64,000 bases of DNA from Campylorhamphus procurvoides (taxonomy: Eukaryota; Chordata; Aves; Passeriformes; Dendrocolaptidae). This document shows, in pieces, positions 39,401 through 50,280 of this stretch. Below the pieces are notes generated by a model. The model saw only the letters and a program-made list of their open reading frames with translations. It did no database searches and was not told where the DNA came from. A program made the translations under genes and the position numbers. Where the stretch lies: contig WBMV01003161.1 in assembly GCA_013396655.1 (NCBI GenBank), forward strand, positions 1,361,562 through 1,425,561, written 5' to 3'. The first letter of the stretch is position 1; each line of letters begins with the position of its first letter.

Positions 39401-40120
39401 AGATGGCCCTTCTCTAACTTGTCTCTTACTAACACAGCTCAGGAATGAGCACTAAGCATCGATCACAGAGAGCAAATAGGAATCAATTATGTTTTATGAG
39501 GTTAAATGGACCATAATGAAAAGTCTGTTGATATAGCATATATTTATTATAATTAATCTACCTAAAAATGAATGATACTGATATAAAAATAATGTTAGCA
39601 ATATCAGTGTGACCAGAATACTAAACTCCTTTTGAGGTCATGCCATTGTATCTCCTCAGCTTGGGCAGGGATGGAATAGTTGTGAGGTGTATTCACGAGA
39701 TTGGATTAGGATTTTTGTGTTTATGTGGTTATTCATTAGGGAACTCAGCAGGAACTGCCCCAAATTTATGTAGGAAGCTTTCTGTGACTTCTGCAACAAT
39801 TCCATGGTCAAGATGATATACAAAGAAAGCTCACAAGGAAATGTGCCAGATAATTTCATTGCTCTGCTAAGTCCCTCATTCTGTAAGGGTTCTGATGCTT
39901 TGAATACATTTTCTTTTTCATCCAACAGCTTCAAGTAACTTTATGGTTCCAAGTTTCTTAGGTAGCAGTAACTTAATTTTAAAATATGCTAATTTCCCTT
40001 TCACTCTTTTCAATCAGATTTATAGATGATAGGAGCCTCTGGAAATAAGACACGTTTTTGCCAAATTCTGTGTGCTTCCTGACCTGTGAGTCACACTAAT
40101 GGTCACCAGGAGCTGTGCAC
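30499..40120. other. Unannotated DNA, no gene seen
   Basis: Almost 10 kb without a supported gene or repeat family. It contains the longest frame of the window, 151 codons at 30838-31293 (minus), and 150 codons at 36332-36784 (minus); neither has a recognisable domain, and such lengths are expected once by chance. A 14-bp AT palindrome (TTATTTTAAAATAA) lies near 30577. Slightly GC-richer segments lie at 33640-33830 and 36540-36690. Confidence 0.6.
36551..36570 (+). repeat. 10-bp tandem doublet, G-rich
   Basis: CCTGGGGATG is repeated twice. With the preceding GGG at about 36543-36545 and a following GGG it nearly meets the G-quadruplex rule, but the first loop is 8 nt, one over the usual limit. 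Confidence 0.7.
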
Positions 40121-40350
40121 TTAGCAGAAGAGCAAACTAATTTGATTTCATATGCTGTAAAAATGCAAACCAAGCATAACGATAATAATGCAAAGTGTAA
40201 CAGTAATATTGTGTTACGCTAACCCTTTGACCCGGTGACATTTAAATCTCAAATATTTATGTGTTAATGTTCTTCGAGAGGTTTCCTTCAGTATTGGAAA
40301 GCAATGTGTTCAGGGGATGAATTTGTAGATGTTTTCATCTTAGGTAAGTG
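40121..40350. promoter_or_regulatory. AT-rich block with retained CpG, candidate conserved non-coding element
   Basis: Four CpG (in AACGATAA, TTACGCTA, ACCCGGTG and TTCGAGAG) lie within about 120 bp of AT-rich unique DNA, where methylation-driven decay would normally remove them. It contains several TAAT words and ATGCAAA-type words. CpG retention suggests either constraint or germline hypomethylation. Only alignment to other species could establish this. Confidence 0.2.
40292..40343 (+). other. Exon-like 52-nt interval with perfect donor (speculative)
   Basis: A decent acceptor (GAGGTTTCCTTCAG, ending 40291) and a perfect donor (AG at 40342-40343, then GTAAGT at 40344-40349) bound 52 nt. 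Only one frame is open and it reads YWKAMCSGDEFVDVFIL. A perfect AGGTAAGT word is expected about once per 65 kb per strand, and a 17-codon open frame is unremarkable, so this may be chance. It is listed because it lies inside a CpG-retaining block. Confidence 0.15.
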
Positions 40351-40861
40351 TAAATGTTGACTGCAGATTTTCATGCTGCTTCTCACTACTTACCAGCTAG
40401 TGATTACATTTGTTGATGCTCTTGCACTACTGACAAAATAGATGGGGTTTTTTTTATACGTTAACTGTCTGTAAAGAAAACTGATGCTGTATAGATTTAT
40501 TCTTGGTTCCATTTTTTAATTAAAATTATTCACATTTTGGAGTTTGTCATCTTCTAGCACTATTTTTTCCACATTAAACTGTGTCACATAAGGACAAAAC
40601 AATTGCCCTTTAATTTCAGATTACCTATTTTTGTCACTATGATTGACTTTGAATACACAATGTGTGAATATATGAGACTTGAAGACACTTGGATGTTTGT
40701 GTTTGCTCTTAGAATGGTGCATAAAACAATAAAGACAATTTTTGTTCTTCATATCCTTAACATTGAATCCAGACTAAAAGCTTTAAAGACAGACTATTGT
40801 AATAATTCTTTTTTTCTTTTTTTAACACAACAAATCATCCTGGATCTCTAAAATTCCAAGT

Positions 40862-40908
40862 CATTGCAGAAGTTGGCAGAGCATAAAGTCAGAATGACTT
40901 CTGCAATG
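40862..40908. repeat. 12-bp perfect inverted repeat (hairpin)
   Basis: CATTGCAGAAGT (40862-40873) and its exact complement ACTTCTGCAATG (40897-40908) are separated by 23 nt. The stem extends inward by two G-T wobble pairs and does not extend outward, so at about 14 pairs it is short for a microRNA precursor. No known microRNA seed was recognised. Confidence 0.7.
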
Positions 40909-41388
40909 CAGAACGTAATAGAGATTGTTAAACAAAATGCATAAAGATGTGGGAGTCACACATTGATCTGATTTTTCTTAGAGTTATGTTTAGCTAAAGT
41001 CTCAGTCACTTTATCATTTGTTCAATAAACATTGTTTATTAGCATTGGTTTTTCACTTACTCTACCTCTGTATCCTGTTATACTTTTTCTTGGTCTTAAA
41101 TTTTTCTTAGTATCTGCATAATCATCTTCATAAAAGATACCCTTAGCACATTTGGCCCCACCAGTATGTAACAAAAGGGCTACTGAAGACCTTGGGGTGT
41201 GAATGCACAAGGAAATGCCCAGGTAAAGTCATGTGCTCTATGGCTTTACTATATTTACAGCCCTTACAGTAAGCATGGGATGTATTTGGGAAGCAGTGCT
41301 TTGCTTCTCACTTGGCCTTGGAGAAGATTGTAAGCACTGGCAGCAGATGTTTTCATCACTCACCTTCTGTTAGTGTTTTCCTGGAGTT

Positions 41389-41541
41389 AAATCATAAAAT
41401 GGCCTGCATTGCAAGGGACCTTAAAGATCATTTTTTTCCAACCTCTGTCGTGAGCAGGGACACCTTCTACCACACCAGGTTTCTCAAAGTCCAACCTGAC
41501 CTTGAACACTTCCAGGGATGGGGCAGCCACAGCTTCTTTGT
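41389..41541 (-). mobile_element. Avian-type CR1 LINE, 5'-truncated 3' end
   Basis: The plus strand shows the antisense of the avian CR1 3' end: AAGGGACCTTAAAGATCAT, CCAACCTCTGTCGTGAGCAG (CCCCTGCCATGGGCAG in the consensus as I recall it), GGGACACCTTCTACCACACC, CCTTGAACACTTCCAGGGAT and GGGGCAGCCAC. The 3' terminus is at about 41389-41400, where minus-strand ATTTTATGAT is a decayed copy of the ATTCTATG octamer that ends avian CR1s. Similarity stops at about 41540, so only about 150 bp of 3' UTR remain. CR1 copies are typically 5'-truncated this way. It has no coding capacity. The subfamily cannot be set by eye. Confidence 0.93.
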
Positions 41542-42370
41542 TTTGTGTGTCCCTGCTGGAGATTTGCTTTGGGTGAACTGCTGTCTGACCTGATGCTGCT
41601 CTTCCCTTTATGCCCTGTTCCCAAGTGAAAGCCTTTGGTTCTGCCACAGCTAATTTGGGCAGGTATTGCAGAATAATTGCCCACTTGAAGCACTGCTCCT
41701 GCTTTGCTAGATGCTTTTGCTGCTGCCTGGGGAACACACTTTCTTTTGGACGCTTAATTGAGTAAACACATAGACTCTCCTTGTAGCATAGAGGGAAGAG
41801 GAGTGTGTGGAAGGGCACAGGGCAATTTCCACCCATCAGCTTTGTTGGTTATTGTCTGCTGAATGTACTCTTGGAATGGAATATGTTGCGTGCAAAAAAT
41901 TGACTGTCCTCTAATGGTCTGATAATAAGCAGACTCTTAAGAGGTAGCTTGTTCATATAGTGTAACAAGTTAATCTTGTTAGCTTGAGTTTTATCTAGCT
42001 TCATAATTAGTGAATTTGGTCATTTCCTCTTGGATGCTCCTCTTCCTCCTGTTCTGTGTGGCCTGCAATAACCTCCCCTGTGCTTAAGCTAGAAGATTCT
42101 GAACAGCTGTAGCCTCCTTCTGTACAATTCAGAGCTGCAAAATTCTGCAGGAGGAGTGCAGGATTTGTGCCACCTTCTAGTGACATGCAAGAAAAGTAAA
42201 TAATTGGTTTTGCTGTATGAAGGTGTCTAGTCTGTACAGCCAAATTCAGGGTGGTGCATTGCAACTGTCCAAGGATCCTGTGGAAGGGGCTCAGCCTGGC
42301 ACAGGGCAGGGGGCTTTATGCCCTCCCTTCTGCTCAGGCTGCAGCCACCTTCAAACCCCATTCTTGGACC

Positions 42371-42612
42371 TTTTTTTTTTTTTTTTAAGTTTAAGTAAAA
42401 AGCAGCAATGAAATTTTATTGAAAGCATTAGCCTTTATGCATTACTGCAGTGGAAAATAGCTACCAAGAAGATCAGACCAGGCAGCCAGGCCGCGGTTCT
42501 CAGTTGCGATGGTTGGCTTTTTGTCTTGATTTGAAGAAGCTAGATTGATCCATTAAAATGTACATTTTAATTTTATCAAGAGTGCTCGTTGCAATTAAAG
42601 AGCCACTGAAGG
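42371..42612 (-). pseudogene. Possible retrocopy 3' end: poly(A)-like tract and AATAAA
   Basis: On the minus strand, AATAAA (42420-42415) is followed 28 nt later by A16 (42386-42371), the layout of a reverse-transcribed polyadenylated RNA. Immediately upstream on the same strand a 135-codon frame ends at 42613 and begins at 43020. Its product, which contains an RRRKRCCQ basic stretch, matches no protein I know. Against this reading, T runs are common on the plus strand, no target-site duplication was found, and processed pseudogenes are rare in birds. It is recorded as a candidate only. Confidence 0.2.
42552..42571. repeat. Perfect 20-bp palindrome
   Basis: ATTAAAATGTACATTTTAAT is fully self-complementary. 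Two or three unpaired bases on each side are followed by a further 5-bp complementary pair (TTGAT 42545-42549, ATCAA 42575-42579), giving a 35-bp near-perfect hairpin. Confidence 0.9.
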
Positions 42613-43098
42613 TCAGTAGTAAAAGGCTTGGGAGGGTGGGAGCTGACTCCTGAGAACGTCAAGATTGCAGCTTCCTGCAGTAAAGCTGTGGACGTTTAAA
42701 GAGTGTAAATAACAACGTATTCTTGGCGGACCTCTTTCAAGCTGGGATGTTCGATTCCTCCCTGGGGAACTCATTATCTCTTGAGTGTGCTCATCTTTAC
42801 ATGGGCTGCTTTTTGACACTGGGGATGGATCTTGGGCTGCTGCCTCGCAGTGCTCAGCCAGCGTGGGAAGGGTTGGATGTACCGTGTGCTGTACACAGTT
42901 TTGGCAGCATCTTTTCCTTCTCCTGCTAATCTGATAGGAACCTGTGGCTGTGACAGTCTTGAGACAGCAGTGAAGAGTGAGCTCCCAGCTGGGAGCTATA
43001 ATAACTGCTGTCAGGAGCATCCCAGCAGAGGGAAGAAAGATGGATTCTGTTTGTTTGTATCTTTATTTCTGTGGGGAGGGGCAGGTAGTGAAAGCGGG

Positions 43099-43141
43099 TT
43101 TTTTTTTTTTTTTTTTTTNNNNNNNNNNNNNNNTTTTTTTT
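43099..43141 (-). repeat. T tract interrupted by a 15-N assembly gap
   Basis: Twenty T (43099-43118), fifteen N (43119-43133) and eight T (43134-43141). The gap is a failed homopolymer, so the true tract length and any internal sequence are unknown. On the minus strand ATTAAA (43165-43160) precedes the A run by 18 nt, again resembling a poly(A) signal and tail. Translations through the N run are artefacts. Confidence 0.9.
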
Positions 43142-46100
43142 AATCTCATCATTTCCTCCTTTAATTTTCACCTGGTACTTAAAATGAACAAACAGAAATG
43201 AGTAAAAGATGGCTGGCTGCCCTCAGGGGTGTTGTGTTCATGTCCCTCTCCAGGCTACTGCAGCTTCAGAGGAGCTCTGTTTGGGAAGATAATTAGTGTT
43301 TTCAGTTGTGGTTACATCTACAGCAGTGAGGACCTACAATATCTGTTCAGTCCCTATGCTGTCCCATACAGCTTGCTCCTCAGAGAAGAGGCTTTTGTGT
43401 GATAAACAGCAATAATATCAATTTGCAGATAATCTGCCCCCCTTTTTGTCCTACTTCTTGCCCCACCACCACCCAAAAAAAAAAAAAAAGAAAAAGGCAG
43501 CAGTAGAAGCATATTATCTGCATTTCTTCTAAAAGACAGAACAATGATCTTGAACAAACACAGCAGAAAAGGAGAGGCTGCCTCCACTTATTTTTTTTGT
43601 TGCCCTCAGCGTTTCCAAAGAGCAAGAGAATTTCTTGATGATTGGTTTGAGAACCTGGAGGATTGTGCTGAAATCCTGATTAACGCACACGTTTTTCAAG
43701 CCTCTCTAGTGCTTTCAGTGTGAAAGGAATTGGCATTTGCAAGAGAAAGAATCATTGTTTAAATAGCAATGTCACATTTCTTATTTATCTTATTTTCACT
43801 GCTTTCATGATTAAGGTAAGTGCTTGAAGCTTGCAGTCCTCAATTTGCAATGCACTCTGAGCTTTATATAAAAAATGAACAGCTGAGGCATTCTTTCCTT
43901 TTTAAATTTTGGTGATGGAAGAAGTGGTCTTAATTCTGTTATTCTATGATTGTTTTTAGGTAAAAGGAAATTAATTTTCAGCAAGAAAACTGAACCTACT
44001 GGGAACCCATTAGAAAGTGCACAGAATGATACTGTCGCTACTTTGATTTAGCATTTCATACCATAACATCTGCATCTAAGGGAACAATAGAGCAAATCTT
44101 ATGCAATGACATTGAACTGCAGCCAATTCAGTTTGCGTTTACTGCCCCTAGCTGAATAGCAAAAAATAATTGCAGCCAATTCCTGAATTAATGTTCCTGT
44201 GCCTCTCTGGATTAGAAAATATGTGGGAAAATAAAATACAGTAAACTGCTCATCTACTGGAGTTAATTCTAATAAATCCAAAAGCCAAGAAGCAAAGTCA
44301 AGTTAGGGCAGAAGTTTTTAATAAATATTTCTGTTCAGTAAATCAGATGATGTATTCATATTAGATGCTGGTGATTTAACTACGTACCATCACACTGACA
44401 AGTAGGTATGATATTGGACAGGAGGTATTAAAATCCGTCATTTTTATATCAGCGGGGACAGATAACTTGGATACAAGCATTCTTGCAGAGCTGAGTAGTT
44501 GATTTCCACTAAGGATGAGTGCTGCTACACTTTTTTGAAGGAGATGCATGCCCAGCTGAGAGGCAAGATGTAAGGCTACTGTCTTGTATTCCAAGGTTTT
44601 TCTTTCTCCAGCCCTCTGGGACTGGAGGTTCAGTGTTTCAGGGTCAGAGTTTGGTGACCAGAACTAAGGTGTAAAACTTAACACCTTGTGAGTGCAACAA
44701 TGTAGGCATTGCAATTTGAGTCTGGACTTTAATTGCAATAACCTCAAGCTCTCTAAAACTCTCAGGACTCGGGGGAATCCTGGACAGCCTCTTGTGATTG
44801 AGCATGATAGCGTTGTATTAAATGTTAGGAATATGATTAATGGGTTACTCTTTTCTTTCTTTCCATTTTGTGACTTCTTGGTGTAATGTGAGATTTCGTA
44901 TGAGAAGAGAACCCTAGGCTTTACTTCCTGGCTAATACAAGACAATGCATTTTACAGCGAAATATATAGAGAGAGCCACTTCACACATAATTACTAAAAA
45001 TAATTGGCTTCTGAATGATGTGCTGTGCATGGGACAAGTGGTTACCCAGGAGTCCTTCATTTGCACTCGTAATTCATGCTGCTGTAAATGTACAAGAATA
45101 AAATCTAAAGCTTTAAATGTCTGTCTCTTCCTGTCCCTTAAATCTTTGTGAACAGATGTGACATTCTTACCCTGATGATGAAGGTGCAGACTCAAGTTGG
45201 TTAAATATTTTAAAGCTTGTGGTTAGATCAATATTTCACAGCCCTGTGTTCTGTACGTGGGGTGTCGTAGGTGCTTTGTCTTTTTGAAAGCCAGCAATTA
45301 CAGTGATATGGACTTGAAAGGTGTGTTCAGAAAAATCATCTTCTAATCAGGTATGCTGGCTGACAGTGGTTGTGTTCTAGGTCAGAGCAATAGTTAATGC
45401 TCAGTGGGCAAACTGCAGCTGTTGAAACAATATGAATTTGGTTGGTGGAGACATGCCAAGCAAGACTTGTGTCTCCTTATTATGCTTCAGGAACCGTAGC
45501 TTTGAAGAAGCCTCCTGCCCTGCAGTGGCTCAGATCATTGCATTGCTATGTCATGCTGAATAATTTGCAGCATTTAGCACTTAAATTGGCTCATTGCAGA
45601 CAATCCAATTAGAATAAAGTCTATTATCATTTTGGAACCTTGGGATGAAATAGTGTTTAAGCGATGAGTGTACAGCTGCCTGCGCTTCCCGTGGCTTCCC
45701 CCAGCCTTGCAGGTCTGGTGTGCTGTGCTGACACTGGAGGAGGGATGCTCCTGCTCAACCCTTGCTTGCAAGCTGTGCTTTCATCTGAAGGTGTATGGGA
45801 AGCCTACAGTCTCGAGAGGGACCGGAGGTGCTTCATCTTTTTGCTTGTTCACATGTAAAACTTTCTAGGCATTTTTCTTTTTGTCGAGGCAGACAGATTA
45901 AAATGCTGGCCCTGTGAGCACCACAGCTGGTGAAATTTGGTGTGGCCCTGCTGGGCTGAGCTGTTTCCCATCTCAGGCTCAGGAAGCCACGTGTTCTGCT
46001 GTGAATTTTGCTATTGTCCTTTCGCTCAGACTTTGAAAGTCAACAGAAGCCAAGTTTGGACAAGATGCAGTAAGATGTGTGGAGGAATTCACAAAGCACC

Positions 46101-47175
46101 TAAAAAATTTAGGGATCTAAATCCTGTGGACTGTTTGGAAACAGCACCTGTTCTACAGAGGTGTGCTTGAACTCCCAGCTAGATACGTGTCTGTGCTGGG
46201 CCTTTGCTGTCTTTCTGCTTTAGGACATGAGTTTTTTGGTTGTATTTACTGGTGACAAATCAGGTATGAATTGTTTTTGCCCCTCCTCCTCCAGCTTGTA
46301 CCCAGCGACATGTATTCCTCTTGTGCCAGTTTTTGAGCTATGTAATGAGCTGATTTGGGAACTTTCCCAGGTTAAAAATAACTCTTTTCTTCCTCAAACT
46401 TCAGCTGATGATGTAGCCAACGCATTCAGATGTTTTTGCTTGTATTCAGTATAAAAACTGTAATAAGGTAGACAGAAAACTGTACATGAGCAGCTGCCTG
46501 TGCTGAAGTGTTGTACATAAGCTAAAAGACCGACAAGAGAATAATACATGAATATTACATTATAATACTAATATTGGTTCCTAATGCTTAGATAAGTCAC
46601 TTGGCACTCAGGATGCTTTAGCAAGGGGAGATAAGGGCCAAATCCATTAGCTCTGGGGAGATTTGGATCTGCTTACCTTTGGATTTTGTGAAATCAGGTG
46701 CTTGCATCCTGAGCAGTCATACTGGGTTGGATGGGGCTGTGCAGGGCCAGGAGCACTCACAGCAAGCAGGGGAGGGAGTTCAGCTGTGAGAGCATTTTTC
46801 AAGCAGGGAGATCAGATGTGTGTTCTGTATGTCATTCATCTTGTTGAAAGGTTTTTATTTATGTACCTTAGATCTGACTGTGTATCTGAACATACATGCA
46901 TATAATAACATTTTCTCAGCCCTGAAAGATGTAGACTGGGATAGATTTTTGTGGTGCTTTGTATTTAAGTCTTTACCCTATTTCTCAGTGACATTAAAGA
47001 AATTTGTCCACAGAATAAGAGTAAGCACATTAATCTTCTATCATGCAGTGTTTGACATGCAATAGCTGCATATTACCAAAACCACTTTGATAATAAAATG
47101 CCTTTTCTATTAAAAAAGAAAAGCCAAGTGTAAGTATTTATACATGACACTTACATACTGTGACATATTGAAAAG
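43142..47175. other. Unannotated DNA, no gene seen
   Basis: An A15 tract at 43475-43489 is one of only two A runs of 10 or more in the window. A perfect AAGGTAAGT donor-like word near 43813-43821 has no convincing acceptor and open frame in front of it. Open frames stay below 95 codons. No repeat family was recognised. Confidence 0.55.
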
Positions 47176-47193
47176 TAGTATTTTAAAATACTA
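47176..47193. repeat. Perfect 18-bp palindrome
   Basis: TAGTATTTTAAAATACTA is fully self-complementary. It lies in AT-rich unique DNA. Confidence 0.9.
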
Positions 47194-47932
47194 ATTAAAG
47201 AGGCGCCAAAGCTACATGTTAGTGTCCCTGAATCTTGTAATTGAACCAACTCAAGATTTGTGGCCAGAGGTAGCTGGTTAATATGGACAAATTAATTGTG
47301 CTGCAGGAGCTGGACTCGTTTTCTTGCCCAGTCTCATAGTATATGTGGTACCTGAGATGAAAACTGTGTAGCTTTTGAGCCTAAAACTTTTAAGTGTGGC
47401 TGAAACATGCCTCCTATCCTCTGTTGGTCCATCAGTTGCAAAGGACTGTTCCATTACATGCAAAAGCTTTTTTGTTCAGCAGGAACATTTTAAAATATAA
47501 TCACCTCAGAGTCACAGCTTTGTGGTGCACCTGAGCCAACTCAAGCCTGTGCCACCCCTGGAAAGCACAGTCCTGTCCTCTGCTCCAGCCATGTGCTGCT
47601 GCCTCTCCTGGGGCTCTGGTGGTTCTGACCTTCTGAACCCCTTGTGGTCTCTTTAGAAAGAATTCTCCTCAGGAAAATATTGTTTCATGCCCCTGTGTGA
47701 TCAACCCACCAGCAGAACAATGAGGGGTGGTGGGTGCCTAAGAGAGAAAGGTGCAGCCCTTTTGGCAGCAGTCACTGCTTAGGATGGCTCCACCATATGG
47801 GTGGGTCTCAGCCTCACCTGTGCCCGTGTGCCTTGCCCTCTTGTCCTGGTTTATTTCATCACTGTGCTGGCAATCCTGTGGAGCTGAAAGTAAGTTTTCA
47901 TGGTGTGAATATTTGCTTTGTATTTGAGTCAG

Positions 47933-48006
47933 AATAAGGCTTTGAGAGGACCAGGTAGGACCAAGGAGCAGCATTCCTGTAGCACAGCCTTTTCTGAGAG
48001 CTCCAG
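47933..48006 (+). other. Exon-like 74-nt interval (speculative)
   Basis: An acceptor-like sequence (TTGCTTTGTATTTGAGTCAG, ending 47932) and a donor CCAG|GTAAGG (exon end 48006) bound 74 nt with a single open frame starting NKALRGPGRTKEQ. The pyrimidine tract is interrupted by purines and no homologue is recognised. Chance is quite likely. Confidence 0.12.
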
Positions 48007-50177
48007 GTAAGGCGGTAGAAGGTTTGTAGGATTCAATGAGCACTTCTTTGAAAGTGAATTTAGCACCTGCTGCTCTCTTCCCTGCTCATCAGTGTGTTGG
48101 CCAGGCAGAGTCTGGTTGGAGTGGTACTAGTTACATCGTGTGTGTACTGGGGAATGTAGAAATCTTCTGCTGAGCTGGTACTTTGTGGTTGCTTTTAATA
48201 CACCTGTTGTCAAGCTCTGAAAAAAATACCACGTCTTCTGGGTATACATTGCTGTAAAATTCAGGAAAGAAGTGAAGTTTAGGTTGATTAAAAAGCCTCT
48301 TTGTTTATTCAGCAGTGATTAGCTTCAGACAGGGGTTGGGTTTTGTTTTTAATTTGCACATGCAGAGTATTGTAGAATAGCCAGTTAAAGAAAACCTAGA
48401 AAATGAGCGCTTATTTTTAACTGCCCTGAAAAGTGTAACCCCAACTTTAACTAAACATTAGTGCAAGCCATAAAGATGTGGTAGTAGTTGGAGTTGACAC
48501 AGCAGGTAATGAATCTTCACTTGGATATGAACTTTATTATCCAATGTATGGCTTCAGCTTGACTCTGTCTCTTGTTGTCACAAGAGTAGCATTTGCATAA
48601 TTAAATAAATGATCCTAAAACTGTCTGCTCCTGTGTGACTGTGAAATACAACGCTTCTTTCTGTCAGTGCTAAAGCTCATACTCATGGATTATTGGAAAA
48701 TGCATCACAGAAAATTAACATCAAACGTTTGGTCTTTATGAAATATACAGTAAGCACGGAGCATACTGAACCAACAGCCTGGGTTTTGTTTCTCATCTCA
48801 CTTAATTGGTCTTATCAGCATTTCTTCTTCGAAGAGAAGAATTGAAAAGGGTATTTTGAGGGCCTTTTTGCCCTGGCTAAAATTAAAAAAAATATGTAGT
48901 GGTAAGGAAGACTGAAGGCATTAGGTAGTCTTGAAAGGTGGAGGAATTGATAAGCTTGTGTTCCTGGTTTTTATTTACTTTCAGTATTTTGTGAAGAAGA
49001 TTACACTAAGGCTCATTGCAGTGCATTAACATCAAAAGGCATTTCAAGGGTGTAGCTTCCACTGTCTTCCTGTGTGGGCTTTTTTTATTATTTATTTTTA
49101 TCCTGTTGTTGCTAAGGGCTACATTTTCTGGTTTTAATTGAGAAATTCAGTGCAATCTATGCACTGGTGTGTTCCCACTGCCGTTCCCCTGGAGAACATT
49201 GGCCTGCCATAGCTGTGCTCCAGAAGCATTGGAGCTTTAGCTCAGGATGCACACTTGTAATCACTTTAGTGCTGGAGGTGACCTTTTTGTCCCCTGTTTT
49301 GGCCAAAGCAGTGTTAGAAGCAAAATAGTATGATCACGTAATTTATTTTTCCAGTTTCTTTTTGTTGTGGTGGTGACTACAATCAGCTGTAACCTCAGAG
49401 CTGTCGCTGTCAGCTTGTGCCTCTCACTTGGGAGGTCCTTGGGTCTGTCTCCTATGGCTGATGGAGAGAGCTGTGCTCAGTAGGCTTAATTGCTAATGAA
49501 GCTGGCAAAGCACAGACATGGTGACTTAGAGCTGGTATGTCACTGAGAAGGGTGACCCAGCACAACTTTACAATATAATGGAAACATTATCACTTTGGGA
49601 TGCGTCTAAGGTTGGGAAGGAGACTGCTATTAAATTTGGTACCTCAGTTTTAGGTACAAAATGAATGAAAAAAAATCCATGCTGAATTCCACAAATGATT
49701 TTTCCAAATGGTTAGAGGCAGCCACTCAGGCTGTGGAACACAGCAAAGGAACTGACCAGTGAAGGAATGTCAAGGGCTTTGATATTCTCCTTCTGCTCTC
49801 ATCCAGCGCCCACTAAAGCCCATGGGAGACGTTCAGCAGGAGGTGTAGCCAGGGACCTGTGTCACTTGTGAATTGTTACATAGACACTGGCATTTCTAAG
49901 GGAGAAGAAAAAGAGAAAGAAACACTGCTAAATGCCATATATGTTTCCAAGCTTTGTGCTTCTGTACAGGTGCCAACTGTACCATGGTATTTTCCAGACA
50001 TAATAGAATGTCGTAATTTACCAAAAATCTGTGATTGATTGCCACTATAATGAAGCCAGTGTACATTGGGGTACACATTTTAAACTATTTTTGCCTTTAT
50101 GCTTTTCTTGTTTAACCGGACATTTCCGATTACTTTATCTAGGTGCCTAAATATGTCAAATGTTTTCCCCTTCCCCC
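48007..50177. other. Unannotated DNA, no gene seen
   Basis: The only short motif of note is a POU/homeodomain-like ATTTGCATAATTAA at 48591-48604 next to TTGT/ACAA words. No frame of interest and no repeat family was seen. Confidence 0.55.
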
Positions 50178-50280
50178 TTTTTTTTTTTTTTTTGAAATAG
50201 CACCAGTCCTGTGTAAACCTGTAATTTCTTGAAGGTTTTTCTCCATTGTTGGACAAGATGCTCTGTTTAAAAAAAAAAAA
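50178..50280. repeat. T16 tract and A12 tract in inverted arrangement
   Basis: T16 (50178-50193) and A12 (50269-50280) are separated by 75 nt and could pair as a weak hairpin. Neither has a poly(A) signal at the proper distance. Both are ordinary homopolymers. Confidence 0.8.

Noticed and set aside
42749..42758. tRNA B-box-like GTTCGATTCC
   Set aside because: The flanking bases do not form a T arm or cloverleaf.
43801..43825. Perfect AAGGTAAGT splice donor
   Set aside because: No acceptor with an open frame precedes it at exon-like distance.
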